NCBI GenBank assembly: GCA_036337715.1
Contig: JAYZDS010000005.1
Span: forward strand, 62,001 to 126,000
Length of the DNA stretch: 64,000 bases
Reading direction: 5' to 3'
DNA from: JAURNZ01 sp036337715
GTDB taxonomy: Bacteria; Pseudomonadota; Gammaproteobacteria; Comchoanobacterales; Comchoanobacteraceae
In this document: positions 26,699-35,794 of the stretch, piece by piece
Numbering within the stretch: position 1 is the first letter of the stretch
How the letters are laid out: each line of letters opens with the position of its first letter
The notes under the pieces: model-generated
What the model was told of the DNA's origin: nothing
What the model saw: only the letters and a program-made list of their open reading frames with translations
Databases searched by the model: none
Program-made: the position numbers and the translations under genes

Positions 26699-27643
26699 AT
26701 GTTTAAAAATAAAGTCATCTATTCTGAATTTTGTGCTCTTGTACCAGAAAGACTTGACATCATACTGTCTGAATCACTACCAAGTTATTCAAGAAATCAA
26801 ATCCAAAATTGGATTAAAGATGGTCATGTAACGATAAATAGTCATGTCATTATGAAACCAAAATTGAAAACTAAGCCAAAAGATTTAATTATTATCCAAA
26901 CAACGCTTTCTGAACGAGTATCAGATGAGCCTCAAAATATTGCACTCAATATTGTTTATGAAGATGATGATTTATTAATTTTAAACAAACCAGTTGGTCT
27001 TGTCACACATCCTGGCGCTGGCGTTGAAGCAAATACATTAATGAATGGCTTACTCTTTCATTGTCCAGAAAACAATGTATTGCCTAGGGCTGGCATTGTC
27101 CATAGATTAGACAAAGACACTTCAGGTATTATGGTTGTTGCTAAGACAAATGACGCCTACCATGCATTAGTAGAAGCATTTAAACAACGTGACATTGATA
27201 AAGCATATCAAGCATTGGTCTATGGGCAATTTAAATTAAGTAAAACCATTGATGCACCTATTGGTAGACACCCTCAGCAAAGAACAAAAATGGCAGTCAT
27301 ACAAAAAGGTAAATCTGCTGTTTCTCATATTAAGATAATGAAAAGGTTTCAACATTTCACTCACCTTGAGATCAATATTGAAACTGGTAGAACACATCAA
27401 ATTAGAGTACATTTAGCGCATGATAAACACCCTATCATTGGCGATCATACATATGGAAGAAAGCCCAATTACACTCATGTGCATCCAGAAATAAAATCTT
27501 GGCTTGACCTTCAACATTCTCAACTATTACATGCATATAAAATTGCATTCAAACATCCTTCAACTAATGAATTGCTTGAATTTGAAGTACCCCTGGAGAC
27601 AAACTTTGCACATGGAATTGAACTCTTTAATCAATACGATTAA
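26699..27643 (+). CDS. rluD: 23S rRNA pseudouridine synthase RluD
   Basis: RluD makes pseudouridines 1911, 1915 and 1917 in helix 69 of 23S rRNA. The 314-residue protein has an N-terminal S4 RNA-binding domain (about 12-70, YSRNQIQNWIKDGHVTIN). The catalytic domain follows with HRLDKDTSGIMVVAK (catalytic Asp near 138) and the ETGRTHQIRVHLA motif. The bamD-rluD-pgeF order is the standard gammaproteobacterial arrangement. The next gene starts inside its last 32 bases. Confidence 0.96.
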   Translation: MFKNKVIYSEFCALVPERLDIILSESLPSYSRNQIQNWIKDGHVTINSHVIMKPKLKTKPKDLIIIQTTLSERVSDEPQNIALNIVYEDDDLLILNKPVGLVTHPGAGVEANTLMNGLLFHCPENNVLPRAGIVHRLDKDTSGIMVVAKTNDAYHALVEAFKQRDIDKAYQALVYGQFKLSKTIDAPIGRHPQQRTKMAVIQKGKSAVSHIKIMKRFQHFTHLEINIETGRTHQIRVHLAHDKHPIIGDHTYGRKPNYTHVHPEIKSWLDLQHSQLLHAYKIAFKHPSTNELLEFEVPLETNFAHGIELFNQYD

Positions 27644-28247
27644 AAAAACATATGCTTTCATATCAATAAGTCCCAAAACATATATGTTTTGTAAAGTTCC
27701 TTATGAGTATATTGAGATATTGCGGCAATTAAATGCAAACATAACCAATCAAATACATTCCTCACACATTAATATTTTAAACCATAGTAACATAAAAGGA
27801 TTTGATGGTTTTATAGCTGAAACCAGCCTAGAAAAAATGATGATTTATACTGCTGATTGTTTACCCGTTATTGGGATAGGTAAAGAGAATGACTTTGTTA
27901 TTCATGCCGGCTGGCAAGGGTTACATAAAGGTATTTTAAATAATTTAACCGAACAATTAAAAAATACTGGCAAATATGATATATATATCGGCCCTCACAT
28001 AAGCAAAGCACATTTTCAAGTAAAAAATGATTTTATCAAGCAATGGGCGAATGTCAGTCAATTTGATAATTATTATTCACATGGACGCTTTGATCTTGCT
28101 GGATATGCTGTTTCACAATTAAATCCTATCGCAAACGATATTGTAATATCAGATTATTGCACCTATGAGAATAAGCACATGGCATCATTTAGAAGAGATA
28201 AAAATAAAAAATATACCAACTTAATCATTCATAATTTAACCCACTAA
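27612..28247 (+). CDS. pgeF: Peptidoglycan editing factor PgeF (YfiH, multicopper-type)
   Basis: PgeF belongs to the laccase-domain family; in E. coli it prevents incorporation of wrong amino acids into peptidoglycan precursors. About 211 residues. Markers are YTADCLPVIG (metal-ligand Cys), HAGWQGLHKG (His), IGPHISKAHFQVK and the C-terminal SFRRDK. The start is uncertain: ATG 27612 gives the length expected for the family and overlaps rluD by 32 bases. In-frame starts farther upstream lie inside rluD and would add non-homologous residues. Confidence 0.88.
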   Translation: MELNSLINTIKKTYAFISISPKTYMFCKVPYEYIEILRQLNANITNQIHSSHINILNHSNIKGFDGFIAETSLEKMMIYTADCLPVIGIGKENDFVIHAGWQGLHKGILNNLTEQLKNTGKYDIYIGPHISKAHFQVKNDFIKQWANVSQFDNYYSHGRFDLAGYAVSQLNPIANDIVISDYCTYENKHMASFRRDKNKKYTNLIIHNLTH

Positions 28248-28285
28248 GATTGATAACTTTACTTAATTAGTTTACCCTCTTTAAT

Positions 28286-29533
28286 ATGAAGCGTTTATTG
28301 ATTGTTATATTTTTTTTTATTGATGGTGTTTTTGCAGATAAGCTGGATATAGAACAAGTATCTGATGCTGTAGTTAATGTGGCAGCTAAAGTTAAACCGC
28401 CCCTATCTGACATATTAAATGCTGAAAAGAAACCTGATTTCATTGCAAATGGCTCAGGAGTAATTATTGATGCTAAAGAGGGTTATATTGTTACCAATGC
28501 ACACGTTATTCAAGATCCTGAACTCATCATCGTCACACTTAACAATGGTAAACGTTTAAAAGCTAAAGAAATTGGTAAAGATACCATGACTGATTTAGCA
28601 TTAATACAAGTGGATGATAAGCATTTGACCTCTATGCCATTAGCAAAATCAAGGCCTCAAGTTGGACAGAGTGTTGTTGCCGTGGGTAATCCATTCGGAT
28701 TAGACCATACAATCACCTCGGGTATTATTAGTGGCTTAAATAGACAATTAGGACAACTTTATAATCTTATACAAACAGACGCTCCTATTAATCCAGGCAA
28801 TTCTGGTGGTGCCTTAGTTAATCGTCATGGCGAATTGTTGGGTATATGTACTGCAATTACAACAGTAACAGGCGGTAGCATTGGACTTGGTTTTGTCATC
28901 CCAATTGATACTGTCCAACCAATCATAGAACAACTCAAAAAACATGGTGATGTGAAGCGTGGCACATTTGGTGTTGTTGTCCAAGAGATTTCACCAGCTC
29001 TGCATAATATACTGAAACTAGATAAAAATCAAAAAGGGGTTCTTGTTGCAGAAGTATTACCGGGTTCAGCAGCTATGAAACATGGGTTACTTGTGGAAGA
29101 CGTCATTACGAATATCAACGGTTACGACACATGTAATCCAAATGAATTAAAAGCAGCTGTCAGCGGTATTCGTGTAGAAGATGACATCAAACTAAGCATA
29201 CTCAGAAAAAACAAACCATTAGAGATCACGGCTAAATTAGTTAATATGACTGAAACTGACGGTACATCAACACCTTTTTCGGGCGCTGATTTAATAGAAT
29301 TTAACGAACTAAATGCCAATGGTAAAATTCAATCTGGTTTATTGATTACTGATGTTAAAGAAGGCAGTAATGCATTTCTAATTGGACTTCAAAAAGGCGA
29401 CTTGGTGAAAGCAATCAATAGAGACCCCATCTCTACTTTAAAATCATTAAAGGCCAAACTAGAAAAAGATGCTTCAAACATATTAATAACTGTAGAAAGA
29501 AATGAGCAAAATCTATATTTAGGTTCATTCTAA
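28286..29533 (+). CDS. Periplasmic Deg-type serine protease (DegQ/DegP-like)
   Basis: A 415-residue HtrA-family protease/chaperone of the periplasm. A signal peptide covers about residues 1-17 (FFFIDGVFA). The trypsin-like domain carries the complete triad His73 (VTNAHVI), Asp103 (TMTDLALI) and Ser173 (NPGNSGGALV). Two PDZ domains follow (about 220-310 and 325-410). The length and short LA-loop region resemble DegQ more than DegP. It should degrade or refold misfolded envelope proteins. Its end overlaps the convergent CinA-like gene by nine bases. Confidence 0.93.
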   Translation: MKRLLIVIFFFIDGVFADKLDIEQVSDAVVNVAAKVKPPLSDILNAEKKPDFIANGSGVIIDAKEGYIVTNAHVIQDPELIIVTLNNGKRLKAKEIGKDTMTDLALIQVDDKHLTSMPLAKSRPQVGQSVVAVGNPFGLDHTITSGIISGLNRQLGQLYNLIQTDAPINPGNSGGALVNRHGELLGICTAITTVTGGSIGLGFVIPIDTVQPIIEQLKKHGDVKRGTFGVVVQEISPALHNILKLDKNQKGVLVAEVLPGSAAMKHGLLVEDVITNINGYDTCNPNELKAAVSGIRVEDDIKLSILRKNKPLEITAKLVNMTETDGTSTPFSGADLIEFNELNANGKIQSGLLITDVKEGSNAFLIGLQKGDLVKAINRDPISTLKSLKAKLEKDASNILITVERNEQNLYLGSF

Positions 29534-30577
29534 TGGTAGATTAAGCCAATGACTCCACTGCATGCATAACCAAGCTTTTATCAAGTATTTAATTCGTTCA
29601 TCAGAATAATTTTTATCAAGTGTAAACGATGCATTGTGATTTTTAAATTTACTTTGAATGGTTTTTGCTTGCTTGGAATACACGATTGAGATTTCATTTT
29701 TTCCGTGCTGCTCTTCCCAACCAGGTAACCAATCAATCATATCTTTCATTTCATTATTAATTATGAATTTAAAAGTATTAAATGTTTTTAAGTAATGATT
29801 TACAAAAATTGTTTCGTATCTTATTGGTTTGGATCCAATATACCATGGCTTAACTGCGTTATGGATGTCGCTTAATTCTGGATTAGGGTCTTTGGTAAAT
29901 ACTTTAACCTCTAAATAAGGAAAAGATGTTCTAAAACCAAATACAAGATTCTGTTTTAAACATATGGGTTCGATGATACTTGCAACATGACTTTCACTTG
30001 CCGCAAATAAATAAAACGTTGTTCGATGTAAGCCTTGATCAAACTCATTCGTTTTCAAAAGTGGAATGACATCCCTTTCAACCATTGGCAGGCACTCTTT
30101 TGGTGGTCCTGGTAAAGCGATAATCATATTATCACCTGTATCTACTATAGAACCATGTGCAGTGCCATTCACAGGCGGAAATAACGCAGCACCTTCTAAA
30201 AAGCGGGCTAAACGTTTATTATTTTCAGGACAGGAAATACCGTATTTTAAATAAATACTTTGTACTATTTCCCAGGCATTTTCATTAAATACTACGGGTA
30301 ATTGAGTAGCCTCAGCAATAGCGTCAATGGTCAAATCATCTAAAGTTGGCCCTAACCCACCGGTTGTGATGATGACACGATGTGACTTCATTAACCACTT
30401 AATCGCATTAACGACAGAAATTTTGCTGTCTCTAACCGCAAGGTGTGTTTTTACTTGAAATCTATTGTTATCAAGTATTTTGGCTATATTGAAAGCATTT
30501 TTATTTAAAATATCGCCACTAACGACCTCATCACCTGTTGCTAATAAAGCAATGTCTATATTTTTTATTTGATTCAT
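29525..30577 (-). CDS. CinA-like molybdopterin-binding-fold protein (COG1058)
   Basis: A 350-residue protein. The MoCF_biosynth domain (about 8-175) has LLATGDEVVSGDILNKN, the TTGGLGPTLDDLT motif (about 72-84) and GTAHGSIVDTGDNMIIALPGPP-type loops. A KH-like region follows to about 245. The last ~100 residues do not resemble the PncC nicotinamide-nucleotide amidase domain of full-length CinA. COG1058 domains of CinA act as ADP-ribose or nicotinamide-nucleotide pyrophosphatases, which is the best guess here. It sits just downstream of the coiled-coil gene at 30618. Confidence 0.78.
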   Translation of the reverse strand: MNQIKNIDIALLATGDEVVSGDILNKNAFNIAKILDNNRFQVKTHLAVRDSKISVVNAIKWLMKSHRVIITTGGLGPTLDDLTIDAIAEATQLPVVFNENAWEIVQSIYLKYGISCPENNKRLARFLEGAALFPPVNGTAHGSIVDTGDNMIIALPGPPKECLPMVERDVIPLLKTNEFDQGLHRTTFYLFAASESHVASIIEPICLKQNLVFGFRTSFPYLEVKVFTKDPNPELSDIHNAVKPWYIGSKPIRYETIFVNHYLKTFNTFKFIINNEMKDMIDWLPGWEEQHGKNEISIVYSKQAKTIQSKFKNHNASFTLDKNYSDERIKYLIKAWLCMQWSHWLNLPLE

Positions 30578-30617
30578 TCAATAATTATAAATGATTAAAA
30601 AAAAAATCTAAATAGTA

Positions 30618-31271
30618 TTAACTATTTTGGAAGACTGAGGACTGTTTTAATGATGTAATTTCTTTTGATAAAACCGCTTTATCAATTGCTAAGTTCTTTG
30701 TATCTTTTTCTGATAAAGATAAATTTAAAATCTGATCTAATTGTTGTTTAATGATTTCTGATTGCTTTGCTATCATTTCTTTTAAAGTTAAATTCTCTTC
30801 CAGTAATGAAGTAATATGTTGTTTTAAGTAATTAATTTCATCATTATATTGCTTATCTTTCATGTTTAATAAAAGCTTATGATCATTTTGAAGTGATTCA
30901 ATGTCTTTTTTATGTCTTAAATCTCTTTTTTCTAATTCAGTTTCGTAATATTGTAATGATTTTTTTAAATACTCAGTTTCAGATTCCGAACTAAAGTGAT
31001 TCAGTGTTACTTCAACCAATTGTTTTAATCTGCTGTCACCTATAGCAAGAATATATAATGTCCAAAATCGTCCTCGGGTAGTCATAGATAATAAGTGTTC
31101 TTTTATTTTCAACTCAAGTAGTGGTTGATTATTAATTTGTCTGATTAAATCTTGAAAGATATTTAAATCTTTAAGCCTAACTGGATGAATGATTTTTGAT
31201 TTAGATTTTATTTCCTGCTGATAAAGTTCGCAGGCTGCTAAAACACTTTTTTTGTACTGCTCTATACTCAT
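30618..31271 (-). CDS. Unrecognised 217-residue coiled-coil protein
   Basis: No family is recognised. Residues 1-95 form a helical N-terminal part. Residues about 100-205 are charged and heptad-like (EYLKKSLQYYETELEKRD, LQNDHKLLLNMKDKQ, LKQHITSLLEENLTLK), so a long parallel coiled coil is expected. The start is unusually well supported: an exact AAGGAGG lies seven bases before ATG 31271. Nevertheless the start lies 71 bases inside the upstream 797-residue gene, in another frame. The two are evidently co-expressed and may be partners. No signal peptide or membrane segment. Confidence 0.72.
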   Translation of the reverse strand: MSIEQYKKSVLAACELYQQEIKSKSKIIHPVRLKDLNIFQDLIRQINNQPLLELKIKEHLLSMTTRGRFWTLYILAIGDSRLKQLVEVTLNHFSSESETEYLKKSLQYYETELEKRDLRHKKDIESLQNDHKLLLNMKDKQYNDEINYLKQHITSLLEENLTLKEMIAKQSEIIKQQLDQILNLSLSEKDTKNLAIDKAVLSKEITSLKQSSVFQNS

Positions 31272-33594
31272 ATTTTTCCTCCTTTACTTTAATTAATGTT
31301 AACGAATTAAATTGATTGATTTGATTAAAAATATTATTTTCCAAATTAAATAATAGTTGTTTAAAAGACGTAACTGTAGATTGGTGTATGATTTTATTTA
31401 ATGAATAAATTTTTTGTATTAACCTGATGTCTTCTTGTCTAAAAGAAAGTATTTTTTTAGCATGAAGCCAAAATAATAACGGATTGATTTCAAACGGTTT
31501 AAATGCAATGCTTAACTCATTTAATAAAAATGTGTGTGCAGTCAAACACCACTGGTCTATTTTTTTTCTTTCTATCCATAAAAGTCTAATGAAAAATAAA
31601 TCAACATCATTAATATAACAAAACATTTTTTTATCAAGAAAATGATTATTAAATAATTTTTCTTTTTGCCTACTGTCTTTTAGAAGCATAATTACCTTAT
31701 CATTCAAACTAGATGACAATAAGTCCATAAATGCTTTTTTTTCGTAATATACATTAAACCACTGATTTAATGATTCAATACAACCCACACGGTTAAGGTC
31801 ATGAAGTGCTTTTTTTGTTAATACGGTTGTCATTTTATTTTCAATAAATTTTATCAGTGGTTTATACGTAATAATTTTTTGTTCAATCATTGGTTTTAAA
31901 GTCAATATAAAATCATCGAACTGATCTACATTTTTTCTTTGCCATGAGTTAAATATTGCAACCTGATGACGTTTAAATATCTGTTTAAATTCATTGACTG
32001 AAGATAGTAAAGACTTTATGTTTGGACTTAATTTAATGGTATCATTCAACAATATTTTATTGAGTTCTGTCATATGGCTTATTTCATTTTTTAACCATAA
32101 ATAACATGATATATGCCAATTATTATTAGACATATACTCTACAATTAAGTTAGATAATTGTTTTTTTAATTGGTCTGGCAAAATAGCTTTAATATGATTA
32201 ATTTGATTTTCATTAAATATACTTAAGCGTGCTACACACAGTGCATATGATGAGCTTTTATTTTGCTTAATCAAAAAAAGCCAACTACTTAAACCAAATG
32301 ATTTTAACGGTATTTTTTCAGGGACAATACATAATTGAATCATTTGAGATGATGTTAAGTCACATGTATCATCTTTGTTTATCATCAGAGTTGAATGATT
32401 AATAGACCACTTAACCTCTTTAAAATTAAATTGATGCCAATTGATGCCATGCTTTAATTTAAATGATATTAAATATGTATCGTTATGAATCAAAGAAATA
32501 ATTTTTTTAAATTTCATATCCCAAAATGACAGTGATTTATGTTGATATAGATCTAAATTTATGTCCAGAAAAGCCTGTTTAAAATGACACCAATGATATT
32601 CATACGCATCGATTTCTATAACCATTTTTTTAAATAACCTAATCAATGGCCATTTTTCATAAATGATCTTATCGAACTTATCATCAAATATAATGATATC
32701 TTGCCAATCTAGCTTGTCTTGAAGCGTTTCATCAAACCATTTTTCATGCCATTGTTTAACGATGTAGTCCATGCCATTGATATCCATACCAATATCATAT
32801 AAATAATGGTCAATATTTGTTTGAAACTCACTATTATATAGATATGACCATGGATCAATCCATTTAAATTTAATATTGGCTTGTTCTTCAAGGATAACTT
32901 TGTTGTGTAAAAGGTTTAAATAATCTATTAAAGGTTCATAGTATTGTCTAACCCTTAATAAGTATTTAAACCACTTCTGATTAACACTTTGATTTATGGT
33001 GTTAACCATATTTTGATGCGTTTGAATAAGCCAATTGAATCTATTAATACTTTGATTTTCTATTGATGTCTGATTTATTTTTATATGACTGAGTAGCTTG
33101 GCATACATTATAAAATATTTCAGATAGTTAATTGGAATATTTAGAGCATTTAGTTTGTTTACATGATTAGCGACATCAGTATTAAAAACAAATGATAAAT
33201 GTTCATGATTTTTTTTAATACCAATCACAGGGTACTCATTAAATACAGACAATATGAATCTATGATTGTTTGGGAAAATCAATATCAATAAATCGTATAA
33301 AAACAAACATTGTTCATAACAAATATTATTTTCTGGCTGTCTTTTTAAAGACAATGTTAATTCTTGAAAAATATCATTTAATCTATGATTTGGATCAATG
33401 ATTTCAAATCCAACTAGATAACCTAATAAATAACACCTTTTTAAGATACTTTTTTTATTCTTTCTAGACGGTTCTGATAAACTTTGTCTAATGGCTTTTA
33501 GTAAATGATTAATGTCAAAATAATTACTACCCCAAAAAAAAGACAACGTATAAAAAATCAATTTTCTTATTACAAAGCTTAAATACTGAATCAT
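31201..33594 (-). CDS. Unrecognised 797-residue protein
   Basis: A large Lys-, Asn-, Phe- and Trp-containing protein without any motif I recognise. A hydrophobic N-terminal stretch (residues 1-22) could be a membrane-associated helix. The remainder looks helical and soluble. There is no clear ribosome binding site at ATG 33594, and only 43 bases separate it from the hybrid kinase stop at 33638, so it is probably read through from the kinase operon. Its 3' end overlaps the coiled-coil gene by 71 bases. Very low GC and lack of recognisable homologous motifs suggest lineage-specific origin. Confidence 0.62.
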   Translation of the reverse strand: MIQYLSFVIRKLIFYTLSFFWGSNYFDINHLLKAIRQSLSEPSRKNKKSILKRCYLLGYLVGFEIIDPNHRLNDIFQELTLSLKRQPENNICYEQCLFLYDLLILIFPNNHRFILSVFNEYPVIGIKKNHEHLSFVFNTDVANHVNKLNALNIPINYLKYFIMYAKLLSHIKINQTSIENQSINRFNWLIQTHQNMVNTINQSVNQKWFKYLLRVRQYYEPLIDYLNLLHNKVILEEQANIKFKWIDPWSYLYNSEFQTNIDHYLYDIGMDINGMDYIVKQWHEKWFDETLQDKLDWQDIIIFDDKFDKIIYEKWPLIRLFKKMVIEIDAYEYHWCHFKQAFLDINLDLYQHKSLSFWDMKFKKIISLIHNDTYLISFKLKHGINWHQFNFKEVKWSINHSTLMINKDDTCDLTSSQMIQLCIVPEKIPLKSFGLSSWLFLIKQNKSSSYALCVARLSIFNENQINHIKAILPDQLKKQLSNLIVEYMSNNNWHISCYLWLKNEISHMTELNKILLNDTIKLSPNIKSLLSSVNEFKQIFKRHQVAIFNSWQRKNVDQFDDFILTLKPMIEQKIITYKPLIKFIENKMTTVLTKKALHDLNRVGCIESLNQWFNVYYEKKAFMDLLSSSLNDKVIMLLKDSRQKEKLFNNHFLDKKMFCYINDVDLFFIRLLWIERKKIDQWCLTAHTFLLNELSIAFKPFEINPLLFWLHAKKILSFRQEDIRLIQKIYSLNKIIHQSTVTSFKQLLFNLENNIFNQINQFNSLTLIKVKEEKYEYRAVQKKCFSSLRTLSAGNKI

Positions 33595-33637
33595 TTATTT
33601 ATATTAAATGACAAAAAAATGATTAAAAATACTGTTT

Positions 33638-35731
33638 TTAGACAAATAAAGTTTCTAGTTGTTGCTTTATCATTGGTTTTGTAAAGGTTGCATTAGCACC
33701 CGCATCCAAACAGCTTTTATGTGTTTCTTTTGTGATTTGACCACTGACAACATAGATTGGAGTATTAGCAGTTAAATAATGTTCTCGCATTGTGAGTAGA
33801 ACATCTAAACCAGACTGATCAGGTAAACCAAGGTCTAGAAAAATACATTTAAAATGTTCTTTTTTCGCAATTTGAATGCCCTCTTTTCCAGTCTCGACTA
33901 ATGTTACATCAAAACCTAAGGATTCAATCATTTGACGCAGCGCAACACCAGCCAATTGGTTGTCTTCAATAATGAGTACTGTATTAGAATTAATTTGAGA
34001 ATCCGTTGATATACGCTCATTTGCTTTAATATCGACGTCAGAATTTTTGATTTCAACATTTGAAACATCGATTGGTAGCATTAAATGAAAAGTAGTGCCA
34101 ATACCTAATTTGCTATCAACTTCTATTTTACCGGATAACGCATCAACATATTTTTTCACCATGTAAAGACCGAGGCCAAATCCCTGATGGTTTAAATTTT
34201 TATCCGATGATTTGAATAACCGGTTAAATATATTTTCTATCTTGTCTTCAGAGATACCGATACCAGTATCTTTAATATTTAGATAAAGTTGCTTATTATC
34301 ATATCTAACAATTACTTCAATCTTACCTTTAGGTGTAAACTTAATAGCATTACCAATTAGATTTATTAATATGCGTTTTAATAAAACTACATTGGCATAA
34401 AAAACATTCGGTGTGCCTTCAATAACACTATATTCAATATTAACTTTTTTATCATCAATAATGGGTCTAAATAAAAGTAAACAACTTTCAATCTCCTGAA
34501 TTAGGTTAAAAACAGTTTTATTAGAAACAGATAAATTAGCTTCATTATCATCAACCGTATTTAATATCCCATTAAATAAATCTAAAAACTCATTTGTAAT
34601 GGATTTAAGCGTATCTACATTGTTCTGAATACTAGGTATTTTATCACTATTAGCTTTAATGTCATCAATTAAACCAAGCATACCAGTGATAGGCGTCCTA
34701 ATATCATGACTAATGTTTGCAAGAAAACTATCACGAGCTTCTTGTTCAAGAAATTGCTTATTCAAAGCTTTTCTAAAGTTAATTTCAACATTTTTTCTCA
34801 AAGTAAAATCTAATGCAGTACCCATTAACTGATACTCATTATCAATGGGATTAAAAACACAACGCTTCTTTGACAAAAAAAACTTTTCAGCTAAATTCCA
34901 GTTAAAAAAAAGCTTTGTACTTTCCTCAACAACCACAGTCTTCTTATTTGTAATAATATCAATATCAAGATCCGTCAACGCTTTGGCTGATTTTTGATCA
35001 CAATAATCATAGTTCGTTGTTGATATAGCCTCATCTGTCGAATTTAGTTTTAACATATTAGCTAGTGATTTAGAAAAAATTTTTATTTTTAAATCATTAC
35101 TTTTCCAAAAAATATTACCTGGAAATTCATGAATAATGATTTTATATAAATTGACCATTGTCTTATATTGAAGAAGATATCTCTTATCAAAGGATTCAAT
35201 AAACTCGAGTATAGATATTTTTTTTTTGAAAAAATATGAGTTTCTATCTATCGTTTTAGAACCCTCATCTAAATATAAATAATAATTTGATTGATATATA
35301 TATGAGGTAATTGGACGGGCTAAATCATTATCTAAGAAATTTAAACCTAATTGTGCTTCTAAATTTTTTCTGGCAGTAATGTCATATGAAAAAACAACGA
35401 TAAACATAATTCTTCCATCATAACTGAAAATGGGTTTTTTAATTGAAAGCCAATACTGAATACGATTACCATCTAAATACTGTATCTCTTCAAAAGACTG
35501 GGTTACACCAAGTTTGAAAACCCTTAGATTATTTGAGTCTAAAATATCAGCTGTAGATTTAGAAAATAATTCCTTATTCTTTTTTCCCAGTATAGACCTT
35601 TTGTTCTTTAAAAAATCATTTTTAAATTCTTTATTAGCGAATAAATAATTACCAAACTGATCGATACATGATACAGAACCTGTTAGTTCACTAAAAATAA
35701 AATCAAATGTCTCTAAAGTGTAATCTGACAT
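33638..35731 (-). CDS. Hybrid sensor histidine kinase (PAS-PAS-HisKA-HATPase-REC), copy B
   Basis: A 697-residue cytoplasmic sensor with no membrane segments. It has PAS domain 1 (about 10-120), a linker plus second PAS-like region (about 200-315) and HisKA with the phospho-acceptor near His341 (NISHDIRTPITGMLGL). The ATPase boxes are NLIGNAIKFTPKG, DTGIGIS and GFGLGLYMVKKY. A C-terminal receiver (about 585-697) has the acceptor Asp in CIFLDLGLPD and Lys in FTKPM. There is no Hpt or DNA-binding domain, so phosphate must move to another protein. It is a clear paralogue of the kinase at 38166-40301; the gene between them encodes an orphan protein. Confidence 0.9.
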   Translation of the reverse strand: MSDYTLETFDFIFSELTGSVSCIDQFGNYLFANKEFKNDFLKNKRSILGKKNKELFSKSTADILDSNNLRVFKLGVTQSFEEIQYLDGNRIQYWLSIKKPIFSYDGRIMFIVVFSYDITARKNLEAQLGLNFLDNDLARPITSYIYQSNYYLYLDEGSKTIDRNSYFFKKKISILEFIESFDKRYLLQYKTMVNLYKIIIHEFPGNIFWKSNDLKIKIFSKSLANMLKLNSTDEAISTTNYDYCDQKSAKALTDLDIDIITNKKTVVVEESTKLFFNWNLAEKFFLSKKRCVFNPIDNEYQLMGTALDFTLRKNVEINFRKALNKQFLEQEARDSFLANISHDIRTPITGMLGLIDDIKANSDKIPSIQNNVDTLKSITNEFLDLFNGILNTVDDNEANLSVSNKTVFNLIQEIESCLLLFRPIIDDKKVNIEYSVIEGTPNVFYANVVLLKRILINLIGNAIKFTPKGKIEVIVRYDNKQLYLNIKDTGIGISEDKIENIFNRLFKSSDKNLNHQGFGLGLYMVKKYVDALSGKIEVDSKLGIGTTFHLMLPIDVSNVEIKNSDVDIKANERISTDSQINSNTVLIIEDNQLAGVALRQMIESLGFDVTLVETGKEGIQIAKKEHFKCIFLDLGLPDQSGLDVLLTMREHYLTANTPIYVVSGQITKETHKSCLDAGANATFTKPMIKQQLETLFV

Positions 35732-35794
35732 ATAAATTAGTATAAACTAAATATCACAGTAATTAAAAAGTTATATCTGTTTTAACCTTTGCTA

